Source: Candidatus Zixiibacteriota bacterium
Lineage (GTDB): Bacteria; Zixibacteria; MSB-5A5; SM1-73
DNA: 17,676 nucleotides
Assembly: GCA_023127875.1 (NCBI GenBank)
Contig: JAGMFA010000024.1
Location: forward strand, 1 to 17,676
Direction of reading: 5' to 3'
Every line of letters starts with the position of its first letter. Positions within the stretch are counted from its first letter, which is position 1. A program made the translations under genes and the position numbers. Positions 1 through 8,044 of the stretch are shown here, piece by piece. The notes under the pieces are model-generated. The model did not search any database. It saw nothing but the letters and a program-made list of their open reading frames with translations, and was not told where the DNA came from.

Positions 1-333
1 ATATGTTATTTAATAAAGCACTAGACCAGTCAAGCCATATCCGCAGGTGTGCCCGAACGGGCATACCACAGTATCCTGTGAAAAGGCTTGGCGAAACCAA
101 GATTTTCTTTTTCAAAACCAAATGGGAATTTTAAAATCATCCCCCCAGCGCGTAGTTGAGGGTTCAGCCCTTCAGGGCGAGCCCTCGGCGCCCCCGAACG
201 GGGGCTACGCAAAATAATCGACACACCGAAAAACCGAAATCCTATGCATGCGTTGGTGCAAACGGAATTTTTACCAAAAACAGCTCCCCAATAAAATTTT
301 TCCTTAAAATAGAAAGAACTTTTTTGCTCCCCG
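1..333. other. Gene-free region with hairpins and one REP-like element
   Basis: No credible gene is seen here. Three short hairpins stand close together: arms at 46-55/58-67 (one G-T pair), CACAG/CTGTG at 67-71/76-80, and CTTGG/CCAAG at 87-91/97-101. A larger palindromic element at 150-210 is listed separately. The remaining sequence (about 211-333) is AT-rich, with no clear terminator for the minus-strand operon that ends at 334. Open frames crossing the palindromes look like read-through of repeat DNA. Confidence 0.6.
150..210. repeat. REP/BIME-like palindrome, GCGTAG...CTACGC ends, two internal arms
   Basis: The outer arms GCGTAG (150-155) and CTACGC (205-210) are perfect inverted repeats. 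Inside are two hairpins. Arm 1 is GAGGG (158-162) with CCCTC (182-186), enclosing GCCC/GGGC (167-170/175-178). Arm 2 is GCCCCCG-AA-CGGGGGC (190-205). The whole could fold as a three-way junction. REP sequences of enterobacteria carry a GTAG tetranucleotide at the hairpin base that RAYT transposases recognise. The GTAG on one end and its complement CTAC on the other would fit a REP plus inverted-REP pair. Assignment to that class is inference. Confidence 0.65.
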
Positions 334-1062
334 TTATCTTCCCACGGCCAGCCGATCAATAAGGAATCGAGGTAATCCCCTCTTTTTCATCTTTGTCTGA
401 GTCTTTTTGAAATCGTAAGAAAGTCTTTTTAAAGTGGCCATCTTCTCTTTGGTGTCATAGACTAAATAACATGCTTGGTTGGACCCGTCACGTGGTTGTC
501 CCACCGATCCAATATTTATGATATATTTAAAGCCTTTCTCTATCTCTGTCCAGGTCTCATCATGCAAAAAGCAGTGTTTTTCATCGTATTTTTTGATGAT
601 GGCCGGATAATGTGAATGACCGATGATGCAAATCTGTTTGGAAAAAAAGTTGAAATTCTCCTCGGCGTCATCTAAATCTAAGATATAATTCCATTCCGGC
701 GGCTCCTTGGGGGTAGAATGAACTAAATAGGACTGATCGAATCTATGATCCATGGCAAAGCGGGATAGGATCTTTAAGCTTTTCTCGGTCAGTACGCCTT
801 TGGTCCACTCCATGGATTTTTGTGCATGTTCATTGAACAGATTAGTCTCTATCAATCCCAATGCGGCATAATCATGGTTTCCCATTAATTTCACATCCGC
901 CACCTGGTTGATTATGGAGGTGCATTCGTTCGGATCAGGTCCATATCCTACCGCATCTCCCAGAAAGAACACCCGGTTAAGTTTTTCCTTCTGGAAGTCT
1001 GCCACCACCACCTTCAAAGCCTCCAGATTGGAATGGACGTCCGAGAAGAATCCATATCTCAT
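334..1062 (-). CDS. Calcineurin-like metallophosphoesterase
   Basis: A 242-residue phosphoesterase of the YfcE/MJ0936-like calcineurin superfamily. Metal-binding motifs appear in the expected order: D8-x-H10 (SDVHSN), GDAVGYGPDP with D36, GNHD with N62/H63, an isolated H115, and GHSH with H149/H151. There is no signal peptide or membrane segment, so it should be cytosolic. Family members hydrolyse phosphodiesters or phosphomonoesters, and the physiological substrate cannot be read from the sequence. The ATG overlaps the stop of the upstream FHA gene by four bases (ATGA at 1059-1062), implying translational coupling. Pairing with a phosphothreonine-binding FHA protein hints at signalling, but that is inference. 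Family assignment is secure. Confidence 0.9.
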   Translation of the reverse strand: MRYGFFSDVHSNLEALKVVVADFQKEKLNRVFFLGDAVGYGPDPNECTSIINQVADVKLMGNHDYAALGLIETNLFNEHAQKSMEWTKGVLTEKSLKILSRFAMDHRFDQSYLVHSTPKEPPEWNYILDLDDAEENFNFFSKQICIIGHSHYPAIIKKYDEKHCFLHDETWTEIEKGFKYIINIGSVGQPRDGSNQACYLVYDTKEKMATLKRLSYDFKKTQTKMKKRGLPRFLIDRLAVGR

Positions 1063-1754
1063 TGGCTGTTTCCTTGGACAAAACGAAACACTGATTTGCC
1101 CACTTCAATCAGGTCATCATTCTTCAGACGAACTCTCTGAATCTCTTCTCCGTTCACTTTGGTCTTGCCTCTGCGTCCCAGATTCACCAGCACAACGCCG
1201 TCTTTGTCTTTGATGATCTTGGCTTGGATTTTGGAAACCAGAAAGCCTTTCACCGGGATGTTCACGAATTTTGATTTGCCGAAAGTAATAACCGGTTTAT
1301 TTAAGGGAAACTGCTTCCGAGTGGTATACGCTTCACCCAAAAGAACTGATCCACCAACCACTTCGACCATTTCTCTGGCTTTTTTATCCTTTTCTAAAAG
1401 CTCCCTCTGTTTTCGAGTCTGGAGGACCATGGTCCCATCCAAGTGCGCAAACTTGGTCTCCTTAGGGATATCCCGATGATAAAGCAAGTTAAACTTGCCG
1501 ATGGTGATCTGATCGTTATCTTTCAACACCTCCTCGGTTACCTTTCGGCTATTCACAAAGACTCCATTCAGGCTTTCGTTATCCATGATCAAAGCGGAAT
1601 TCTCGTCAAATTCGATCAGAGCATGTTTTCTGGAAACCGCTTTATTCTCCAAAACTATGTCATTGTCCGGAGTCCTTCCGATGCTGATTGTTTTCTTTTG
1701 GGTGACCACCCTTTCAATTACCTTATCCTCATACCTAACCACGATTTCAGGCAT
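1059..1754 (-). CDS. Tandem FHA-domain protein
   Basis: A 231-residue soluble protein with two forkhead-associated domains. The N-terminal one (about 5-95) is canonical: G26-R27 (SIGRTPDND), S41-R-K-H44, and N63-G64 with N68, the residues that grip phosphothreonine. The second (about 145-228) keeps the fold pattern and the N201-G202 turn, but has GK instead of GR at 159-160 and Gln where the conserved His of SxxH is expected (S174-K-I-Q177), so phosphopeptide binding there is doubtful. The linker is charged, probably helical, and holds TMVLQT (108-113), which could be a kinase target in cis (inference). The start ATG follows a G-rich ribosome site (AGGGGGGTA) by a few bases. It leads a two-gene operon with the phosphoesterase. 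Confidence 0.88.
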   Translation of the reverse strand: MPEIVVRYEDKVIERVVTQKKTISIGRTPDNDIVLENKAVSRKHALIEFDENSALIMDNESLNGVFVNSRKVTEEVLKDNDQITIGKFNLLYHRDIPKETKFAHLDGTMVLQTRKQRELLEKDKKAREMVEVVGGSVLLGEAYTTRKQFPLNKPVITFGKSKFVNIPVKGFLVSKIQAKIIKDKDGVVLVNLGRRGKTKVNGEEIQRVRLKNDDLIEVGKSVFRFVQGNSQ

Positions 1755-1786
1755 CTTACCCCCCTGGCTTATGTTTTCTGAATGAA

Positions 1787-1815
1787 AGAATAATTTCTTT
1801 CCGGGTTTTTGTCAA
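1787..1815 (-). promoter_or_regulatory. Sigma-70-type promoter for the FHA operon
   Basis: Read on the minus strand, a consensus -35 TTGACA (1810-1815) is followed after exactly 17 bp by TATTCT (1787-1792). The predicted start near 1780 gives a leader of about 25 bases to the ATG at 1754. It is divergent from the dihydrouridine synthase promoter, with about 60 bp between the two -35 boxes. Confidence 0.65.
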
Positions 1816-1878
1816 CATGCTTACTCTGGCTTGCTGATTTTTTAAACAAACTAATAACGGAAAGCGATCTAAAGTCGT

Positions 1879-1907
1879 TTGCATCCCCGTTCAGCTTTTA
1901 TTATATT
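1879..1907 (+). promoter_or_regulatory. Promoter for dihydrouridine synthase; predicted leaderless transcript
   Basis: TTGCAT (1879-1884), a 17-bp spacer and TATATT (1902-1907) form a good vegetative promoter. The -10 box ends only six bases before the ATG at 1914, so transcription would begin at or next to the start codon. No Shine-Dalgarno sequence precedes the ATG, which agrees with a leaderless mRNA. Confidence 0.55.
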
Positions 1908-1913
1908 GTCGAC

Positions 1914-2897
1914 ATGAAAATTGGAAACTTGATTTTGCCCGGAAGGGTAGTCTTAGCTCCTCTAGCGGGAATCGCCGATTCTCCCTATCGACTTGTAGCC
2001 AAACGGTTTGGTGCGGCTTTAGTATATACCGAAATGATCTCAGCTGAAGGTCTCCTCAGAGGTAATACCAGCACTTTGAGGCTTTTTTACTTTAAACCAG
2101 AGGAAAAACCCATAGGCGTTCAACTCTTTGGCTCCCATCCCGAGAGAATGGCTTCAGCTTGCCAGTTGGCTGGTAAACTCAAGCCGGATCTGATTGATTT
2201 GAACTTTGGGTGTCCGGTGAAAAAGGTGGTCAAAAAAAACGAGGGAGCGGCTTTGCTTAAAGATCTGGGGCTTCTGAAAAAAATAATCTCAGCGGTCACC
2301 AGATCTACTGAGATTCCGGTAACCGTAAAGATCAGAAGCGGCTGGGATCAAAATAATCTGGTAGCGGTCCAGGTGGCAAAGATGGCGGAAGAATGTGGAG
2401 CTTCAGCCATCACCATTCATCCCCGAACCCAGAAGGATGGATTCTCCAATAAAGCGGATTGGAATATAATTGCTGACGTGAAAAAAGAGGTGAATATACC
2501 GGTGATCGGATCGGGGGACGTCTTCTCTCCTCAGCATGCGAAAAACATGCTTGACCGCACCGGTTGCGATGCGGTGATGATCGGGCGAGGCTCTTTAGGA
2601 AATCCATGGATATTCTCCCGCACCAATCACTTCTTGAAATATGGAGAGCTTTTGCCAGAGCCTTCACCTGATGAAAAAATCAAAATCTGTCTGGAGCATG
2701 CAGAACTTTCAGTGAAGGAAAAAGGGGAATATGTAGGCATAAGAAACATGAGAAAACATCTGGTCTGGTATACCAAGGGGATGCCCCTCTCCAAGGAACT
2801 TAGGCAGAAGCTTTTTGTCTTAGAAACCCTAAATGAGGTGAAACAGGCTTTCTACAAATATCTTCTACAGGTCAAGAAAGAATGTCAAACCAATTAG
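1914..2897 (+). CDS. dusB: tRNA-dihydrouridine synthase (DusB-like)
   Basis: An FMN-dependent enzyme that reduces uridine to dihydrouridine in the tRNA D-loop using NADPH. From ATG 1914 the product is 327 residues, the usual length. It begins with the family N-terminus ...PGRVVLAPLAGIADSPYR, has GVQLFG at 68-73, and LNFGCPVKKV around the catalytic C100, which protonates the uracil. IHPRT, GSGDV and MIGRGSLGNPWIF follow, completing the TIM-barrel FMN site. The helical tRNA-binding C-terminus (about 245-327) is intact. The frame is open back to 1809, but the extra 35 residues do not resemble the family and would start upstream of the promoter, so 1914 is preferred. The B versus other Dus subtype call is less certain. 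Confidence 0.9.
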   Translation: MKIGNLILPGRVVLAPLAGIADSPYRLVAKRFGAALVYTEMISAEGLLRGNTSTLRLFYFKPEEKPIGVQLFGSHPERMASACQLAGKLKPDLIDLNFGCPVKKVVKKNEGAALLKDLGLLKKIISAVTRSTEIPVTVKIRSGWDQNNLVAVQVAKMAEECGASAITIHPRTQKDGFSNKADWNIIADVKKEVNIPVIGSGDVFSPQHAKNMLDRTGCDAVMIGRGSLGNPWIFSRTNHFLKYGELLPEPSPDEKIKICLEHAELSVKEKGEYVGIRNMRKHLVWYTKGMPLSKELRQKLFVLETLNEVKQAFYKYLLQVKKECQTN

Positions 2898-2940
2898 AAT
2901 GCCAAAGTCCAAACCAGCTTTTCTACAAAACTCATGCAAT

Positions 2941-2964
2941 AAGCTTTTTTTGAGGAGCTTTTTT
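2941..2964 (+). terminator. Probable weak intrinsic terminator after dihydrouridine synthase
   Basis: AAGCT (2941-2945) pairs with AGCTT (2956-2960). The stem extends inward by two T-G pairs and one T-A pair to a TTTG loop, and a run of six T follows (2959-2964). The stem is short and AT-rich, so efficiency is uncertain. It lies between the synthase stop and the next promoter. Confidence 0.45.
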
Positions 2965-2966
2965 GT

Positions 2967-2996
2967 TTGACTTTTGACCCAGAAAACGTATATTAT
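2967..2996 (+). promoter_or_regulatory. Promoter for polyprenyl diphosphate synthase
   Basis: TTGACT (2967-2972) is followed by TATATT (2989-2994, 16-bp spacer) or TATTAT (2991-2996, 18-bp spacer). Either gives a credible vegetative promoter with a leader of about 55 bases to the ATG at 3057. Confidence 0.5.
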
Positions 2997-3056
2997 TTAA
3001 CCAATGTATAGCAGTATCTTAATCATGTTCTTTTAGATGTTAACTTACCTCAAGAG

Positions 3057-4046
3057 ATGGACACAAGTTCAATACTTTCGCCAATCAAAAACGATCTAAC
3101 CCTGTTTGATGGGAAGCTCAAAGAGAATCTGAATTCTGATTCTGCTCTGATTTCACAGGTAGCTGAACATCTGGTCAATCGCAAGGGCAAAAGGCTCAGA
3201 CCGGCAATGGTATTTCTTTCGTATGAGGCATGTATGAACGCAAAGGTTGACTCTGCATCGAACCCCCAGGTGATGAACGTGGCTTTGGCGATTGAGTTCA
3301 TACATACCGCCACGCTCCTGCACGATGATGTGATAGATCAATCCAAGGTAAGAAGGGGGCAGGTTTCGGTAAATCATAAATGGAATAATCTGGTCTCGGT
3401 GTTGATGGGTGATTTCCTTCTGGCCAAGTCGTTAAGATTAATAGTGAAAACGAAATCTCCCTCTCTTCTCTCTACCATTTCTAGGGCGACGGAAAACCTG
3501 AGCATCGGAGAGATGAACGAGGTTCAGGAGAGCCACAACTTTGATTTAGATGAAGAGACCTACCTTCAAATTATTTCAGAAAAGACTGCCTCACTTTTCA
3601 CCGCCTCCTGTGAATCCGGAGCCGTAGCGGCGGGAGCAGATGAAAGGGTACAGAAAAAGCTGAAAGGTTATGGACAAAACCTGGGAATGGCTTTCCAGAT
3701 AACTGATGATCTTTTAGATTGGGTGGGTGAGACCGAAAAGACCGGCAAAGGTCTGGGAAATGATTTGAAGGAGGGAAAGATTACCCTCCCCTTAATACAC
3801 ACCTTAAGGGAATGTGATCCTCGCTCTAAAAATAAGATTTTGAAGCTTTTGGAAAACGACTTCAACCAAAAAGATTTTGATGAGATTCTTTCTTTAATAA
3901 AAGGAAATGGTGGAGTGGAATATGCCCAAAAGAAAGCCAGCGACTTTGGAGAGAAGGCAATAAGCCATCTTTTTGAGCTGAAAGATTCAAAATATAAAAA
4001 AGCCTTGCAGGATCTGGTCAGCTTTGTGATCAAAAGAGAGAAATAA
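3057..4046 (+). CDS. Long-chain trans-polyprenyl diphosphate synthase
   Basis: A 329-residue all-alpha class I prenyltransferase that extends an allylic diphosphate with isopentenyl diphosphate to make the polyprenyl tail of a quinone or a related lipid carrier. Motifs are complete: GKRLRP (44-49), first Asp-rich motif D90-D91-V-I-D94, second Asp-rich motif D217-D218-L-L-D221, and the KITLPL segment (241-246). The fifth residue before the first motif is Ala (A85). A small residue there leaves the product pocket open, so chains longer than farnesyl are expected, as in octaprenyl/heptaprenyl synthases (IspB, HepT). The exact chain length is not readable. The ribosome site before the ATG is weak. 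It looks monocistronic. Family assignment is firm. Confidence 0.92.
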   Translation: MDTSSILSPIKNDLTLFDGKLKENLNSDSALISQVAEHLVNRKGKRLRPAMVFLSYEACMNAKVDSASNPQVMNVALAIEFIHTATLLHDDVIDQSKVRRGQVSVNHKWNNLVSVLMGDFLLAKSLRLIVKTKSPSLLSTISRATENLSIGEMNEVQESHNFDLDEETYLQIISEKTASLFTASCESGAVAAGADERVQKKLKGYGQNLGMAFQITDDLLDWVGETEKTGKGLGNDLKEGKITLPLIHTLRECDPRSKNKILKLLENDFNQKDFDEILSLIKGNGGVEYAQKKASDFGEKAISHLFELKDSKYKKALQDLVSFVIKREK

Positions 4047-4205
4047 AGTTCAACCTCCTTCCCTTACTTGTTGGTACAGGACCGAGACCCAACACACCCT
4101 CCTTCATCCTCAAAAAGCTCCATCTTACGGTGATTCTTGGTGTGCTTCCATTTCATTTTAAAAACGTCAGGGGCAACTGTTGCGTATGTTTGTATAAGTC
4201 TTCTG

Positions 4206-4212
4206 AAAGGAG
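4206..4212 (+). promoter_or_regulatory. Shine-Dalgarno site supporting a TTG start
   Basis: AAAGGAG lies nine bases before the TTG at 4222. No in-frame ATG or GTG is better placed, so the site decides the start of the VWA protein. Confidence 0.7.
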
Positions 4213-4221
4213 AAAACCAGT

Positions 4222-6411
4222 TTGCTCGGAATCAGTGAATTACTTTTAAATCTTCAAGAGAGAAATCTGGAGGTGGTGATTGGTCTTTTCATCTTAGCTC
4301 TTCTCTTCGCCATCTTAACTTACCGGCATACCTTTCCTCCCTTGAGTAAAAGAAAAAAGGCTCTGCTTCTAACTTTGAGGATCATAGCTATCTTCTCCCT
4401 TTTTTTAGTCCTCTCCGAGCCGATTTTAACCATCGCCAGAAGAGTATCTCAAAAGCCGGTGATCGCTCTGCTCTTGGACATCTCCAGAAGCATGAATCTT
4501 AAAGGGGCAAACATCAAAAGAATAGAGGAACTACAGAGTTTATTGAAAAGCGATATCTTTGAAAAGGTCTCATCTGAGGCAGAATTAAAAACATTCGGTT
4601 TTGCCGACTCCCTCATCTCCCTGGATATAAAAGGAGAATTTCCTGACTCCCTGGGCACCGCTACCTCCATAGGAGAAGCCATAGAGTTGGTACAGAAAGA
4701 ATTTAAGGAGAAAAACTTAGTCGGCATTGTGATCTTAAGTGATGGCGCAAATAATCTGGGCGAGGATCCAGTAGTGGTGGCGAAATCGAAGGATACTCCA
4801 ATTTACACCTGCGGAGTGGGCGAATATACTCCTCCCAAAGATGTGTCCATAGAAAGAATCGTTTATAATGACATAGCCTACGTGGATGATCAAATTCCCA
4901 TTCAGGTTGACGTCTCTCAGGCAGGCTTTGATAATTTGAAAATTCCAGTTTCCATAAAGGAGAAGAAAGCCACTTTAGCCCAGCAAAACTTAAGCCTGGG
5001 CAAATCCGGAGCATCCCAGACCGTCGACTTCTCCATCACTCCGAAAGAGGCTGGGCTACATCAGTATCGACTGTCAATTCCTTTTCAGAAGGAGGAGTCA
5101 GTTAAGGAGAATAACCAGCGATCATTTACCATCAAAGTTTTAAAAAGCAAAATCAAGATACTTTTGATCGCCGGAAGCTTAAACTGGGAATACACTTTTC
5201 TGAAGAGGGCTTTAGAGAGGGATAGAAATATTGAGCTTGAAACCTTAGTCTATGGAAAAGAAGGAAAACCCATCCTGGGCAGATTTCCACAAGGGGAAAA
5301 ACAATTAAGTTCATTTGACATTTTAATTTTTGTTGATCCTCCCAAGTTCATTTTGAAAGGCCATAAGAAGGAAACCGAGGGTTTTGTCTTCAACCAAGGT
5401 GGCTCGGCTCTTTTCTTATTGGGCAAGAATTTTATGGACACTCATGGCTTTATGGAGATATCATCTCTTCTGCCATTTGATCCTTCGGGAAAAAGTATCA
5501 CCTTTTCCTCCGCCAATCTCAATCTGAAACTAACCGAAGAAGGAAAGCTACATCCGGTTACCCAATTGGTGGAAAACTCAGAGGAGAATACAAAGATTTG
5601 GTCTGATCTCCCTCCATTCTTAGGAGCTGTCATCCTTGGTTCGGCGACCAAAGATGCCACCAATCTGGCTGGGTTTAAAAATCCTTTAATTCCTGATATC
5701 CTCTCTTCCGGGATAGTAGTTAGAAATTATGGAAAAGGAAAGGTGATGGCGATCACGGTGACACCATTTTGGAGATGGGATTTTCTTTTGTGGGGAATCG
5801 GAAAGGATAACCAAATCTATCAAACGTTCTGGAACAATTCAATCCGGTGGCTGGTGGTAAGAGAGGATATGGATTTGATAAATCTGTTCACCGACAAAAA
5901 AATATACAAAAGTGGAGAGAGGATAACTTTCAAAGCCAAAATCTTCGATCAAAATTATCAGAAGATAAGTGACGCCTCGGTGGTGGTAAACATAAAAGGA
6001 GAAGCTCTGCCGGATTCGGAGGTGATCAATTTAAGCTTAGGCGAACTGGGTGACTATACTGCCACATTGAGGTCCCTTCCACCCGGAAAATACTTATTTG
6101 AAGGAAAGGTCTTCCGCGATGGCAAAAGAATTGGCAAAAAGAGAGGCGAATTCTTGGTGGAAGAATACAGTGTGGAAGACTCCGATCTGAAAACGGATTT
6201 CGATCTTCTGAAAAGGATAGCTGAGGTGTCCGGAGGAAAATATTACGAGAAGGAACAGATTGAAAATCTCACCCAGGATCTTGATTTGATAGAAAAAGAA
6301 GAGCAGAAGAAAAAAGAGATTCAACTCTGGAATCATCCTCTACTTTTGGCTATCTTTGTCCTTTGTCTGTCCATCGAATGGGCCATAAGAAAGAGATCAC
6401 AGCTTCCGTGA
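4222..6411 (+). CDS. VWA / glutamine-amidotransferase-like membrane protein
   Basis: A 729-residue envelope protein starting at TTG with a strong ribosome site. Two N-terminal membrane helices (about 17-33 and 47-69) are followed by a von Willebrand A domain (about 79-200) with an intact MIDAS site: D86-I-S88-R-S90, T146/T148 and D174-G. Next comes a beta-rich segment, then a class I glutamine-amidotransferase-like alpha/beta domain beginning near 311 (KIKILLIAGS), without a recognisable catalytic triad. The conserved W/F-rich stretch around 515-545 (ITVTPFWRWDFLLWG, FWNNSIRWLV) follows, then another beta domain and a C-terminal membrane helix (about 705-721). This architecture is usually found beside MoxR-DUF58-BatA/BatB genes, a chaperone-like envelope system. 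Here it stands alone. Function is unknown. Confidence 0.85.
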   Translation: MLGISELLLNLQERNLEVVIGLFILALLFAILTYRHTFPPLSKRKKALLLTLRIIAIFSLFLVLSEPILTIARRVSQKPVIALLLDISRSMNLKGANIKRIEELQSLLKSDIFEKVSSEAELKTFGFADSLISLDIKGEFPDSLGTATSIGEAIELVQKEFKEKNLVGIVILSDGANNLGEDPVVVAKSKDTPIYTCGVGEYTPPKDVSIERIVYNDIAYVDDQIPIQVDVSQAGFDNLKIPVSIKEKKATLAQQNLSLGKSGASQTVDFSITPKEAGLHQYRLSIPFQKEESVKENNQRSFTIKVLKSKIKILLIAGSLNWEYTFLKRALERDRNIELETLVYGKEGKPILGRFPQGEKQLSSFDILIFVDPPKFILKGHKKETEGFVFNQGGSALFLLGKNFMDTHGFMEISSLLPFDPSGKSITFSSANLNLKLTEEGKLHPVTQLVENSEENTKIWSDLPPFLGAVILGSATKDATNLAGFKNPLIPDILSSGIVVRNYGKGKVMAITVTPFWRWDFLLWGIGKDNQIYQTFWNNSIRWLVVREDMDLINLFTDKKIYKSGERITFKAKIFDQNYQKISDASVVVNIKGEALPDSEVINLSLGELGDYTATLRSLPPGKYLFEGKVFRDGKRIGKKRGEFLVEEYSVEDSDLKTDFDLLKRIAEVSGGKYYEKEQIENLTQDLDLIEKEEQKKKEIQLWNHPLLLAIFVLCLSIEWAIRKRSQLP

Positions 6412-6501
6412 CCCCCCCTCCCTATTTGTTGCCTCTCCCCTACCAAGTCCTACTTCTCTTCAAGAGAAAATCCACTCAAGTCCGCTTGTGAGCCATCCAT
6501 T

Positions 6502-6558
6502 GTAGTCGCTCGATTCATCGAGCTGAAGTTTGGCGGATCGGATAAATCCGACCCCTAC
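6502..6558. repeat. REP/BIME-like unit A (GTAG...CTAC)
   Basis: Starts with GTAG (6502-6505) and ends with CTAC (6555-6558). The first hairpin is the perfect palindrome GCTCGATTCATCGAGC (6508-6523). The second is CGGAT-AA-ATCCG (6539-6550). It is followed two bases later by unit B, and the two junction ends together form the palindrome CCCCTACATGTAGGGG (6552-6567). Confidence 0.7.
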
Positions 6559-6560
6559 AT

Positions 6561-6612
6561 GTAGGGGCTCGATTCATCGAGCCTGATTTTGCCCGATAAA
6601 TCAGGCAACTAC
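6561..6612. repeat. REP/BIME-like unit B (GTAG...CTAC)
   Basis: Starts with GTAG (6561-6564) and ends with CTAC (6609-6612). It carries the same 16-base palindrome as unit A (6567-6582), then a different second hairpin, GCCTGATTT/AAATCAGGC with arms at 6581-6589 and 6598-6606. Identical first arm and divergent second arm suggest tandem duplication followed by compensatory change, or recombination between related elements. Confidence 0.7.
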
Positions 6613-6708
6613 AGAAACCATTAGTATAAACTTGATCATAGTAATTTTTTTGTTGATAAATCATTTTCTTTCATTTAGATTATACCCAAGAACAAAGATC
6701 GTCTTTAA

Positions 6709-8028
<1,320 letters not shown>

Positions 8029-8036
8029 TTAGGGGC

Positions 8037-8044
8037 GAGATATG
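8037..8044 (+). repeat. Left copy of 8-bp direct repeat GAGATATG at accessory block
   Basis: GAGATATG occurs here, across the start codon of the first accessory gene, and again at 11549-11556 at the far edge of the block. Deleting one copy plus the intervening DNA would leave a short eno-ftsB spacer with the ribosome site GAGGGA in place. It could be a target duplication or simple chance, since half of the word is a start-codon context. Confidence 0.35.

Noticed and set aside
30..362. Open frames on both strands across the first 360 bases, including a 36-residue minus-strand frame after a G-run
   Set aside because: They run through palindromic repeats, resemble no family, and overlap the end of the phosphoesterase gene. 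Best explained as repeat DNA.
1809..1913. N-terminal extension of the dihydrouridine synthase
   Set aside because: The extra 35 residues are unlike the family, and the only good promoter lies inside this stretch.
4047..4221. Promoter and stem-loop before the VWA gene (TATAAG at 4193; CACACC/GGTGTG pair)
   Set aside because: No acceptable -35 at proper spacing, and the stem is only six pairs over a long loop.
6502..6612. CRISPR-like array
   Set aside because: Only two units with palindromic, non-identical repeats and no spacer pattern or cas genes. REP/BIME-type repeats fit better.
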